Source: Streptomyces sp. NBC_01381 (GTDB taxonomy: Bacteria > Actinomycetota > Actinomycetes > Streptomycetales > Streptomycetaceae). From it: a stretch of 64,000 bases of DNA. Location: contig NZ_JAPEPI010000001.1 of the NCBI RefSeq assembly GCF_026340305.1, positions 2,232,001 to 2,296,000 on the forward strand, written 5' to 3'. The notes beneath the pieces were generated by a model that worked only from the letters and a program-made list of their open reading frames with translations, had not been told where the DNA came from and did not search any database. This document shows, one piece after another, positions 43,759-52,241 of the stretch (the first letter of the stretch is position 1; each line of letters opens with the position of its first letter). Made by a program: the position numbers and the translations under genes.

Positions 43759-46473
43759 TCAGTTGCCTCCCTCGTGGCGCAGTGACACCTTCGGGTCGCC
43801 GCGGCTCACGGACAGGGCGGCGATGATCGCGAAGGGGACGGCCGCGATGGCCGCGAGGAGCGTGGCCGCCTGGGGGAGCGGCAGTTCCACCAGGACCGGG
43901 GGCACCGGCCGTGCCGCGTCTCCGGTGAGCACGATCAGGGGGACCACGGCCCGCGTCAGGACCGCGCCGATGGCCACGCCGACCAGCAGGGCGACGGCCA
44001 GGAGGAAGCCCTGCTCCGCCGCGATCATGCGGGCCAGCTGGCGGCGCGGTGCGCCCAGTGCGCGCAGGACCGCGAACTCCGCCGAGCGCTCGCGCAGCGA
44101 CCCCGCCGCGCTCACCGCGAAGCCCACCGCCGCGAGCAGGGCCGCCGCCACCGCCACGGCGAGCAGCGCCGACTGGGGGCCCGCGCCCAGCGGGTCGTCG
44201 CGCAGCTCCGCGGCGATCTCGTCGCGGACCAGGACCTGTTCGGGGTCGATGTCGGGGCGGGCGCGCAGGGCGGCGGCCGCGTCGGCGGAGGCGCCGGGGC
44301 GGGTGGTGAGCCACCACTCGGTGGGGGTGAGCGGCTTCCCGCCGTCCGCCTGGAGCACCGCGTTCACGCCCGGCAGGTCCAGGAGCAGCGCGCCCCCGTC
44401 GGTCCCGGGATCGGCCGCATCGGTCGTCGGCAGCTCCGGCACCGCCTCGACGATGGTCACCCGCAACGAGCCGCCGGTCACCGGCACATCGACCCGGGAG
44501 CCCACGGCCGCCCCGCTGGAGCGCAGGAACTGCTCGGTGGCGACCGCCCCCGTCTTCCCGGACCGCAGGGCTTCGGCCAGCGCCGCACGGTCGGTGCGGT
44601 CCTCCCTGATCAGCAGGCCCGGCAGCGCCCGCGCACCGTCGAGCGCGAGCACCGTCGCCTGCCGGTCGTCGGCGAGGTCCATCGTGGAGCGCGCGGCGGG
44701 AGCGGCATCACGGACGCCCGGAAGCGACGCGTACACCTCGGCCTGCTCCTTCTCCGGTACGCGACTGGCGAGCACCCTGAGCTGCGTACCGGCCCGGAAG
44801 TCCGCCTGGTCCTCCTGCGAGCGGTCCCAAGAGGCCCCCTGGCCGATCGCGAGGAGGCCCAGCGCCACCGCGAGCACCAGGAGCAGCACGGGCCCCGCGC
44901 CCCGCAACGGCCTGCGGCTCAGCTGCCAGCCGGCAAGGGCACCCGGAAGCCCGCGCCCCCGCGCCGCCCTGCGCTCGGCGAGGCGTGCGGCGGGCGGCAG
45001 CAGCCGCAGCGTCACGACCGTGCCGGCCAGGAGGGCGAGCGCGGGCGCGGCCACGAGCAGCGGATCGATGCCGAGGCCGCCCGCGCCGTCACCGCTCAGC
45101 GCGCCCGCACCGGACGTCCTGCTGTCCAGCTGCCAATACGCCACCGCCGCGATCACCAGGAGCCCCACGTCGGCGCCTGCCCGCAGCGGGGCGGGCAGCG
45201 CCGCCGACCGGGCGCGCCGCAGCGGCCCGGTGCTCGACGCGAGGGCGGGCGCGACCACCGCGAGCGCACAGCCCAGGGCCGTGGCCACGCCGATCAGCCA
45301 CACCTCCGTACCCGTCGATGTGCCCGTCGACGTGTCGAGCCGCACCCCCGTCCTCGCCAGTGCGCCGTGCCCCGCGAGCAGCCCGGTCAGCGGGCCCGCG
45401 AGCAGCGGCGCGAGCACCGCGGCGGGCAGGGCGAGCAGCAGGGCCTCGACCGTGGCGAGCCAGGCGACCTTGCCGCGCGAGCCGCCGCGCGCGATGAGCA
45501 GCGCCGTCTCACCGCCGCGCTCCGTGCCGAGCAGCCGGGCCACGAGCAGCAGCGCGTACCCGGCGAGCATGATCAGCTGAAGGGCGACGATCAGGAGCGT
45601 CGAACGGGACACGAGCAGCGCGCGCTCGGCCCGGTCGAGCACCTCGGGCAGCGCGGTGCTCGCGCTCGGACTGCCGCCCAGGGACGCCGACTTGGCGAGC
45701 GCGGCGGGTCCGTCGGCGGCCGCCGAACGCAAGTCGCCGACCCGCTCCGTGGTCACCCCGCGGAAATCCGCCGTCGCCAGCCACTGCGTACGGCCCGCCG
45801 AGACCTCCCCCAGCGCCGTCGGATCGGCGAGCAGAGGTCCATACGTCAGGAAGACGCTCTCGCGCACCCCGCGGCCGCCCAGCTCGTCCAGCTGCCAGTA
45901 CGGCTCCGTGGGATCGGCGGGGCGGTACACGCCGGTCACCTCGACGGTGACCTTCGGCCCGGTCAGCCGGTCGGTGAGGGTGAGCGGGGCGGAGCCGGGG
46001 CCGAGCTTCAGCCGGGCGGCGGCGGCCTCGGGGAGCGCGACCTCGACCGGGCCGCCCTTTGCGTACGAGGAGGGCCAACTCCCCTTCGTCAGGCGGATCC
46101 TGGAGCGGTCGAGCGCCGCGAAGTGCGTGAGGTCGGGGTCGCCGCCCTGCCGCGCGGTGCCCGGCAGCGCGTACGGCCCCGAACGGGCCAGCGAGCGAAG
46201 GCCCACCGGCAGCCCGTCGAAGGTGCGCCGCGCGCCCTCGCGCACCGCCCGGTCCGCCGACTCCCGTGCGCCGGGCGGTACTTGGGCCCCCACGACGAGC
46301 GAGGCCTGCGCCGCGGAGCGGGTGCGGAGACTGTGCCGCAGTGCCGCGTCGCCGATCGAGCCGGAGAACGCGGTGAGGGTGGCGAGGACCGCCGTGGTGA
46401 GGAGCACGGCGAGCAGCGCGGCGGCCAGCAGCAGCCGGTGCGCGCGCACGCGCAGAAATATGAACCCCGTCAC
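43759..46473 (-). CDS. FtsX-type ABC permease, large, subunit 2
   Basis: This 904-residue homologue of the preceding permease has an N-terminal helix LLLAAALLAVLLTTAVLATL, a large extracytoplasmic domain, and FtsX-type helix groups (VAVAAALLAAVGFAVSAAGS, FAVLRALGAPRRQLARMI, AAIAAVPFAIIAALS). It is the first gene of the operon permease-permease-ATPase. The substrate is unknown; related streptomycete systems export lipoproteins, lipids or peptides. Confidence 0.88.
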   Translation of the reverse strand: MTGFIFLRVRAHRLLLAAALLAVLLTTAVLATLTAFSGSIGDAALRHSLRTRSAAQASLVVGAQVPPGARESADRAVREGARRTFDGLPVGLRSLARSGPYALPGTARQGGDPDLTHFAALDRSRIRLTKGSWPSSYAKGGPVEVALPEAAAARLKLGPGSAPLTLTDRLTGPKVTVEVTGVYRPADPTEPYWQLDELGGRGVRESVFLTYGPLLADPTALGEVSAGRTQWLATADFRGVTTERVGDLRSAAADGPAALAKSASLGGSPSASTALPEVLDRAERALLVSRSTLLIVALQLIMLAGYALLLVARLLGTERGGETALLIARGGSRGKVAWLATVEALLLALPAAVLAPLLAGPLTGLLAGHGALARTGVRLDTSTGTSTGTEVWLIGVATALGCALAVVAPALASSTGPLRRARSAALPAPLRAGADVGLLVIAAVAYWQLDSRTSGAGALSGDGAGGLGIDPLLVAAPALALLAGTVVTLRLLPPAARLAERRAARGRGLPGALAGWQLSRRPLRGAGPVLLLVLAVALGLLAIGQGASWDRSQEDQADFRAGTQLRVLASRVPEKEQAEVYASLPGVRDAAPAARSTMDLADDRQATVLALDGARALPGLLIREDRTDRAALAEALRSGKTGAVATEQFLRSSGAAVGSRVDVPVTGGSLRVTIVEAVPELPTTDAADPGTDGGALLLDLPGVNAVLQADGGKPLTPTEWWLTTRPGASADAAAALRARPDIDPEQVLVRDEIAAELRDDPLGAGPQSALLAVAVAAALLAAVGFAVSAAGSLRERSAEFAVLRALGAPRRQLARMIAAEQGFLLAVALLVGVAIGAVLTRAVVPLIVLTGDAARPVPPVLVELPLPQAATLLAAIAAVPFAIIAALSVSRGDPKVSLRHEGGN

Positions 46474-46618
46474 ACCCGGTCGCCCCCCGTGCCCCGTGCC
46501 CCGCGCTGTACGCCGTACGTCCCCCGAAAGTCTGAACGGATGCTTTCAGAGGGCAGGCAGTTGCGGAAGGGGTCAGAGAGGGCCGGATCCGGTCAGAACA
46601 CCGGATTCAGGCCGGGGC

Positions 46619-47032
46619 TCAGCCCTCGGAGTTGACCATGGACGCCGCCGCGTACGTCAGGTAGTTCCACAGCGTCCGCTCGTGCTCCTCGGAGAGCTTC
46701 AGCTCCTCGACGGCGGCCCGCATGTGCTTCAGCCAAGCGTCGTGCGCGGCCCGGTCGACGGTGAACGGGGCGTGCCGCATCCGCAGCCGGGGGTGGCCGC
46801 GGTTGTCGCTGTAGGTGCGCGGGCCGCCCCAGTACTGCATCAGGAACAGCGCGAGACGCTCCTCGGCCGGGCCCAGATCCTCCTCCGGGTACATCGGCCG
46901 CAGCAGCGGGTCCTCCGAAACCCCCTGGTAGAAGAGGTGCACCAGGCGCCTGAAGGTCTCCTCGCCGCCGACCTGTTCGTAGAAGGTCTGCTCCTGAAGC
47001 GTGCCGCGCGGGATCTCATTCACATGGTCCAT
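46619..47032 (-). CDS. glbO: Group II truncated haemoglobin
   Basis: The start at ATG 47032 gives 137 residues (MDHVNEIPRGTLQEQTFYEQ, then VGGEETFRRLVHLFYQGV). The helical 2-on-2 globin has YWGGPRTYSDNRGHPRLRM and the proximal histidine in RMRHAPF. Such proteins bind oxygen or NO and can act in nitrosative stress or peroxidase chemistry. The gene is monocistronic, opposite the methyltransferase gene. Confidence 0.93.
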   Translation of the reverse strand: MDHVNEIPRGTLQEQTFYEQVGGEETFRRLVHLFYQGVSEDPLLRPMYPEEDLGPAEERLALFLMQYWGGPRTYSDNRGHPRLRMRHAPFTVDRAAHDAWLKHMRAAVEELKLSEEHERTLWNYLTYAAASMVNSEG

Positions 47033-47133
47033 GCTCTCAGACGGGGCGGCCGAGTACGGAAGACTTAGGTCCTGACCATCGCGGAGGGCCCCTGCCGCTC
47101 GCATCGCGGGCCGTACGGCAGCACAGTTGCTGT

Positions 47134-48105
47134 ATGGGATCCGAAGCCGAAACCCCGCTCGCCGCGCGGGCCAGGGCCGCGTTGGTGCGCGAGATCGAGG
47201 CGAGCGGTGCCTGCGCCGGGGATCCGGCGCTGCTGACGGCGTTCACACAGGTCCCGCGCCATCTGTTCGTGCCGTACTACTACGTGGCGGCGACGGGCGG
47301 CGGCTATGAACGTCTCTGGGGCGAGGACCCCGACCCCCTGCGCAGGGCGCGCTGGCTGGACGGCGCGTACGCGGACGCCCCGCTCGCCACCCGCGTACGC
47401 GACGGAGAGCTGCTCTCGTCCAGCAGCCAGCCCTCCCTGATGGCGAAGATGCTGGCGGAGCTCGCGCTGCCGCCGGACGGCTGCGACGTCCTGGAGATCG
47501 GCGCGGGCACCGGCTACAACGCCGCCCTGCTCGCCCACCGCCTTGGCGATGAGCACATCACCACCGTCGATCTCGACCCGGAGATCACCGAGTCCGCACG
47601 GCGGCATCTGGCGACCGCCGGCTACCACCCGGCCGTGGTCACCGGCGACGGTGCCGCGGGCTGCCCCGAGCGCGCCCCGTACGACCGGATCATCGCGACC
47701 TGCACCCTGAGCTCGGTGCCGCGCGCCTGGCTCGCCCAGTGCAGGCCCGGCGCCCACGTTCTCGCGCCGCTCGCGACCGGTCTGATCACGCTGACGGTGC
47801 GGGACGCCGAGCACGCCGAGGGGCGCTTCCTGCACACCCCCGCGTACTTCGTGCCGCTGCGGGGCGGCAGCACAAGGGCCCCGCAGGAGCAGCCGCTGGG
47901 CGGGCTGCCCCGCAGGGCCCTGCAGAACGAGCTGTTCCGCTTCTTGCTCGAGCTGACCGCGGGCACCCTCAACCCTTACGAGGCGCTTGCCCTGTGGCAG
48001 CGCGAGGGCCGGCCGGTGCGCGAGCGGTACGGCGTCAGCGTGAGCGGCCCGCACGAGTGGGCCTGGCTGGACGACCCCGAAGGGCCGTACGCCTGGCCGC
48101 TCTGA
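47134..48105 (+). CDS. PCMT-like SAM-dependent methyltransferase
   Basis: This 323-residue protein has an N-terminal helical part (FTQVPRHLFVPYYYV), followed by SAM-binding motif I VLEIGAGTGYNAALLAH, motif II ITTVDLDPEI and a conserved GDGAAGCPERAPYDRI block. Motifs match the protein-L-isoaspartate O-methyltransferase family, which repairs damaged aspartyl residues. The Streptomyces branch with a C-terminal extension may have a different substrate. It is divergent from glbO. Confidence 0.85.
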   Translation: MGSEAETPLAARARAALVREIEASGACAGDPALLTAFTQVPRHLFVPYYYVAATGGGYERLWGEDPDPLRRARWLDGAYADAPLATRVRDGELLSSSSQPSLMAKMLAELALPPDGCDVLEIGAGTGYNAALLAHRLGDEHITTVDLDPEITESARRHLATAGYHPAVVTGDGAAGCPERAPYDRIIATCTLSSVPRAWLAQCRPGAHVLAPLATGLITLTVRDAEHAEGRFLHTPAYFVPLRGGSTRAPQEQPLGGLPRRALQNELFRFLLELTAGTLNPYEALALWQREGRPVRERYGVSVSGPHEWAWLDDPEGPYAWPL

Positions 48106-48114
48106 TCCCGTGCT

Positions 48115-49338
48115 CTAGCCGTGCCTGATCGTGATCGTCGTCCAGGCGCCCACATGCACCTGGTCGCCGTCCTGCAGCGGCACGGGGACGAACGGCTGGA
48201 TGGGCTCCTCGCCGTTGTTGACCGTCGTGCCGTTGGTCGAGTTCTGGTCGACGACCGCCCAGGTGCCGTCCGGCTGCTGGACCAGGACCGCGTGCTGGTG
48301 CGAAACCCCCGGGTCCTCCGGCGGCACCGACAGGTCGATGTCCGGGGTGTCGCCCGTGGAGTGGCGGCGGCGGCCGATCGTGATCTGGTTGCCGACCAGC
48401 GGACGCTGCTGCTCGGGCGAGTACGCGGGCAGGTTCAGGCCCGATGCCTCGGGGCCGCTGCGGTGCATCATCGCCATGAAGTACTCGCGGTCAGGGCCGA
48501 TCGTCGCCGTCCAGGAGACGGTGCCGACACCGGGCCCGGGGACCGACTGGAAGCCCTGCGGCGGCTGCGTCTGCGGAGCCTGCTGACCCCAGTCGCCCTG
48601 CTCGGGAGCCTGCGGGGCCGCCGACGAGGGCGGCGGGAGCACCCAGTCGTCGCCGAACGACGGGCCGGGAGCACCGGGTCCCTGCGGAGGCGGCGGGGTG
48701 CCGGTCTCCTGCGGGAACGCGGGCGGCGCGGGCGGACCCTGCTGCTGGAACGGCTGCGGGGGCTGACCGGAAGGGTCGCCGCCGTTGAAGGGCGGCGGTA
48801 CGGGCGCCTCGCCGCCGTACGGCGGGGGGACCTGACCCGAGCCGTTGCCGCCGTTGCCGAACGGTGGGATCGGCTCGGCGGGGCGGTTCATCTGCGAGGG
48901 CCGCGAGCCCTGGTACCCGAAGGGGTCCTGACCCGGCTGGGTGCCCGCGGGGGGTCCCGGCGGGCCCTGCTGCTGGAACTGCTGGGCCGGGTTCACCGGC
49001 GGGTGCGGGGCGGCCGGGGTGTACGAGGTCGCCGTGTTCGTCAGGAAGTTCCAGCGGCACTCCTCGCAGAACGGCGCCATCGCCTCGCGGGGCGTGCGGC
49101 ACTGCGGGCACAGCTCGGCCTCGGCACCCTGGTCCGGCACGGCGGCCAGATGCGGGCGTCCGGGGCCGGGCTGCGGGAAGCCGGGGTCCTGGCCGGGGCC
49201 CGGCGGCGGATAGCCGTAGCCGGGAGCGCCCGGGGGCGGTGGCGGGGGAGGCGGCGGCACGGCACCGGCCATGCGGTGACCGCAGACCTCGCACCAGTCG
49301 TCGGAACCCGACTGGTGTCCGTTCGGGCAGGTCGGCAT
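48115..49338 (-). CDS. Zinc-ribbon FHA-domain protein
   Basis: Two N-terminal zinc ribbons (CPNGHQSGSDDWCEVCGHRM; LCPQCRTPREAMAPFCEECR) are followed by about 170 residues of Pro/Gln/Gly-rich linker. The C-terminal FHA domain has IGRRRHSTGDTP, GVSHQHAVL and QNSTNGTTVNN, so it should bind phosphothreonine. It is the last gene of a block with PknG, PP2C and VWA genes, so it is a likely kinase substrate or reader, similar in concept to mycobacterial GarA. Confidence 0.9.
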   Translation of the reverse strand: MPTCPNGHQSGSDDWCEVCGHRMAGAVPPPPPPPPPGAPGYGYPPPGPGQDPGFPQPGPGRPHLAAVPDQGAEAELCPQCRTPREAMAPFCEECRWNFLTNTATSYTPAAPHPPVNPAQQFQQQGPPGPPAGTQPGQDPFGYQGSRPSQMNRPAEPIPPFGNGGNGSGQVPPPYGGEAPVPPPFNGGDPSGQPPQPFQQQGPPAPPAFPQETGTPPPPQGPGAPGPSFGDDWVLPPPSSAAPQAPEQGDWGQQAPQTQPPQGFQSVPGPGVGTVSWTATIGPDREYFMAMMHRSGPEASGLNLPAYSPEQQRPLVGNQITIGRRRHSTGDTPDIDLSVPPEDPGVSHQHAVLVQQPDGTWAVVDQNSTNGTTVNNGEEPIQPFVPVPLQDGDQVHVGAWTTITIRHG

Positions 49339-49438
49339 GTCGGCGCTTCCCCCTCTCCTTCTCCGGCCCGAGGGCCGTACGTGCTGTTGGTGGGGCTACT
49401 ACGTTGAGTTACTGGGCTATTGCTCAGTACTGGCGGTG

Positions 49439-50782
49439 CTACTTCTTCACGCGAACAGTCTTCGTGGACCGCGTCTCGAGAGTCATCTCGTCGGCCTCGG
49501 CGACCCTCGCCTTCAATCGAACAGTACCTGCCACGGCATCCACCACGTCGACCACCTTCGAAAGCAGCTTGGCGGTGTCCGTGTTCCCCGAAGCGCTCGC
49601 GAGCTGAACGGCACGGCCCAGTTTGGCCGTTGCTCCGTCGACATCTCCCGATTTGCGCGCATCGAGGCCCTGCTGGATCACCTGTGCCAGTTCCGCCTGG
49701 CCCGTGTAGTGCGCCACCTGCGGATTGATCGACGTCGATGCGGCCATGTCGTCCGTCCACACCGCCCGCACTAGGCCCTGCGACAGCGTCTGCACGCTGC
49801 CGTCCGGCTGCGGCACGATCAGCGAGACGCGGGCCGCGAGCATCTCCTGGCCCAGCTCGGCGTTCGGCACCTCGACACAGATGTGGTAGTCGCGGGACTC
49901 GTCGCCCCAGGACCCGGTGGGATAGTCCCCGGCACGGGGTCCCGCCTCCGTGCGGCGATCGGTCAACTCCTCGACCGTGGGCGCCACTTGCTTGACGAAC
50001 TTGATCTCCACGCCCATCGGCGTCCACAGCCGCAGACCGACGTCGGCGACCTCCTTGCCCATCGCCGCCTCCATCATCTGCGTGAAGTCGGCGGACAGAC
50101 CCGAGGGGTCGGCGACGATGTCGGCCGTGCCGAGCAGCGCGGAGGCGATGCCCGTGACCTCCTTCACCTCCCAGTCCGTGCCGACGCCGCGGGCGTCGCA
50201 GGTGAAGCGGCCGGCGCAGGAGTCGAGCGCGGCCTTCAGGTCCCCGGGTGACTCGTGTTCATTGCGGCCGTCGGTCAGCAGGATTCCGTGCCGGATCGAT
50301 ACGTCGGCCGAGGCGAGCAGCCGGTCGGCAAGGCACAGCCAGGTGCCGATCGCCGTGCCGCCGCCCGCGCTGAGCTTGCGCAGCGCCTGCTTGGCCTCGC
50401 CCCGCGTCCGCGCGTCGGCGACCGCGAGCCGGCCGTCCCCCGGGTAGACCTCCTTGGCGACATGCGTGCCGCCGATCACCGCGAAGTGGACTCCGTCACG
50501 TACGGCGTCGATCGCGGCGGACGTCGCGTCCCGGGCACCGCGCATCTTCGTCGGCGGATAGTCCATCGACCCTGAACAGTCGACCATGATCGCCACGGCC
50601 GCGTCCGGGGTCTGGCCCGCCGAGTACAGGTGCGGGGCGCTGACCGCGGAACCGACCGTGCCACCGCCCGTCGAGGTCACCGTGGCGATCGCGTTGACCT
50701 CGCGGCCGCCCTCCGGGAGGTACTCGTTCTGATACACGTCGACCGAGAACTGCGGCACGTTCGACTTCGAGAAGTTGGCCAT
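49439..50782 (-). CDS. VWA-domain protein of the kinase block
   Basis: This 447-residue cytoplasmic protein has a MIDAS motif VDCSGSMDYPP and the accessory residues of a metal-binding VWA domain (KLSAGGGTAIGTWL, LLTDGRNEHE), then a beta-rich region and a helical C terminus (AKLLSKVVDVVDAVAGTVRL). It lies between PP2C and FHA genes with gaps near 90-100 nt. It probably acts as an adaptor in the same pathway. Confidence 0.87.
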   Translation of the reverse strand: MANFSKSNVPQFSVDVYQNEYLPEGGREVNAIATVTSTGGGTVGSAVSAPHLYSAGQTPDAAVAIMVDCSGSMDYPPTKMRGARDATSAAIDAVRDGVHFAVIGGTHVAKEVYPGDGRLAVADARTRGEAKQALRKLSAGGGTAIGTWLCLADRLLASADVSIRHGILLTDGRNEHESPGDLKAALDSCAGRFTCDARGVGTDWEVKEVTGIASALLGTADIVADPSGLSADFTQMMEAAMGKEVADVGLRLWTPMGVEIKFVKQVAPTVEELTDRRTEAGPRAGDYPTGSWGDESRDYHICVEVPNAELGQEMLAARVSLIVPQPDGSVQTLSQGLVRAVWTDDMAASTSINPQVAHYTGQAELAQVIQQGLDARKSGDVDGATAKLGRAVQLASASGNTDTAKLLSKVVDVVDAVAGTVRLKARVAEADEMTLETRSTKTVRVKK

Positions 50783-50873
50783 GGATCCCTGCTCCCCCTA
50801 GACGTCCCACCCGCTTCCCCAAGCCGGTGGGTGACAAGTGCGTGTGCCCCGAGGCCCGTTGCCGGGGCCTGCT

Positions 50874-52241
50874 CTAGGCCGATCCTGCCCCTTGCGGCAT
50901 GACACGGAACGGCAGAATGGCCACTGTTACGTTGTCGTGGCCCCCGCCGTCCAGCGCGTGACCGACCAGGACCTGGGCGCTGTGCAGCGGCCGCTCGGCG
51001 GAATCGGCGGGTACGGCACGTGCCATCTCCTCCACACCCTCCGCGTAGTTCCACAGTCCGTCCGTGCACACCACCACTACACCCGCACGGTCCGGCTTGA
51101 AGGAAGCGGTGTGCGGCTCCAGTTCGTACGCATCCGCGCCGAGCCAGCCCGTGATGGCGTGCGCGCGCTCGTCCGCGTACGCCTCCGCCTCGTTCATCAG
51201 ACCCGCCGCCACCATCTGCGCGGCCCACGAGTCGTCCTCGGTGAGGCGGACGGTCGGGCCGCTGCGGTCGTCGGGGACCCAGTAGGCACGGCTGTCGCCG
51301 ACCCAGCCGACGACGAGCAGGCCGCCGGCGACGATCGAGCCGACGAGCGTGCACGCGGGCGCGTTCTGGTGCGGGGCGTGCTCCCTGGCCTGAGTGGGCT
51401 CCGCGGCAAGGGCGTTGACCGCCTCGGACGCCGAGAGGATCGCGTCGTGCATGGCCTGCTGCGGATGCGTGCCGCGCGGCAGCGCGTCGAGCAGCGACTC
51501 GTTGGCCGCGCGCGACGCGGCGAGGGAGGCCTCGTCGGGGCGGGTCGCCGAGGAGACGCCGTCGCAGACGATCGCGACGACGGCGGGCGAACCGTCCGGC
51601 AGCGCGGCCGACGAGATCGCGAACGCGTCCTCGTTGCGGTGGTGGCGCAGACCGCGGTCGCTGACCGCGGCGACCGCGCCCAGCTCCTGCTCCATGTGGT
51701 CGCGCTCGCGGGGCTGGGCGTGCCCGCAGTTCTCGCAGTAGCCGTCCGGGTCGACACGGCCCGAACGGCAGGCCACGCAGAGCTTGGTGCCGGCCGGCGG
51801 CGTCGGCTCCGGCAGCGCCGTACGGGGGTCGGCGGGCTCGGGCTCCGGGCGGGCTCCCGGCGCGGGCAGCGGGTACTCGTCCGGCTCGGCGGGGGCGACC
51901 TGCGCGTCCACCGAGAGCTCCCCGCCCGCCGAGTCCGTGCCCGGCAGATCGGTCGGCAGGTGCGCGGGCACCGGCATGTCCGAGCTGTCCACGTCCGGGG
52001 CGACGGGCCAGTCCGCGGACGAGGCGTCGGACGCCCGGGGCGCCGGCGGTGCTTGTGGCGCAGCGCCGTTGATCGCGATCGTGGGATGGTCGCCGCCGTC
52101 GGCCGCGCCCACCGGCTGCGCCGACAGGTCGTACCCGCAGGCGCCACAGAAGAGGTCACCCGCCTCCAGCGGCTCTTCGCAGCCGGGGCACGTGGAACCG
52201 GCGGCCCCGGCAGTCTGCTGGTGCATCTGCGACATCTTCAC
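50874..52241 (-). CDS. Zinc-ribbon PP2C-type Ser/Thr phosphatase
   Basis: GTG at 52241 gives a GTGA overlap with pknG. An N-terminal zinc ribbon (CPGCEEPLEAGDLFCGACG), an acidic/Pro-rich linker and a second ribbon (CVACRSGRVDPDGYCENCG) precede a PP2C domain. The domain has SDRGLRHHRNEDAF, AIVCDGVSSATRPDEA, VGWVGDSRAYW, VVCTDGLWNYA and GGHDNVTVAIL, retaining the metal-binding aspartates. It is the natural antagonist of the adjacent kinase. Confidence 0.92.
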   Translation of the reverse strand: MKMSQMHQQTAGAAGSTCPGCEEPLEAGDLFCGACGYDLSAQPVGAADGGDHPTIAINGAAPQAPPAPRASDASSADWPVAPDVDSSDMPVPAHLPTDLPGTDSAGGELSVDAQVAPAEPDEYPLPAPGARPEPEPADPRTALPEPTPPAGTKLCVACRSGRVDPDGYCENCGHAQPRERDHMEQELGAVAAVSDRGLRHHRNEDAFAISSAALPDGSPAVVAIVCDGVSSATRPDEASLAASRAANESLLDALPRGTHPQQAMHDAILSASEAVNALAAEPTQAREHAPHQNAPACTLVGSIVAGGLLVVGWVGDSRAYWVPDDRSGPTVRLTEDDSWAAQMVAAGLMNEAEAYADERAHAITGWLGADAYELEPHTASFKPDRAGVVVVCTDGLWNYAEGVEEMARAVPADSAERPLHSAQVLVGHALDGGGHDNVTVAILPFRVMPQGAGSA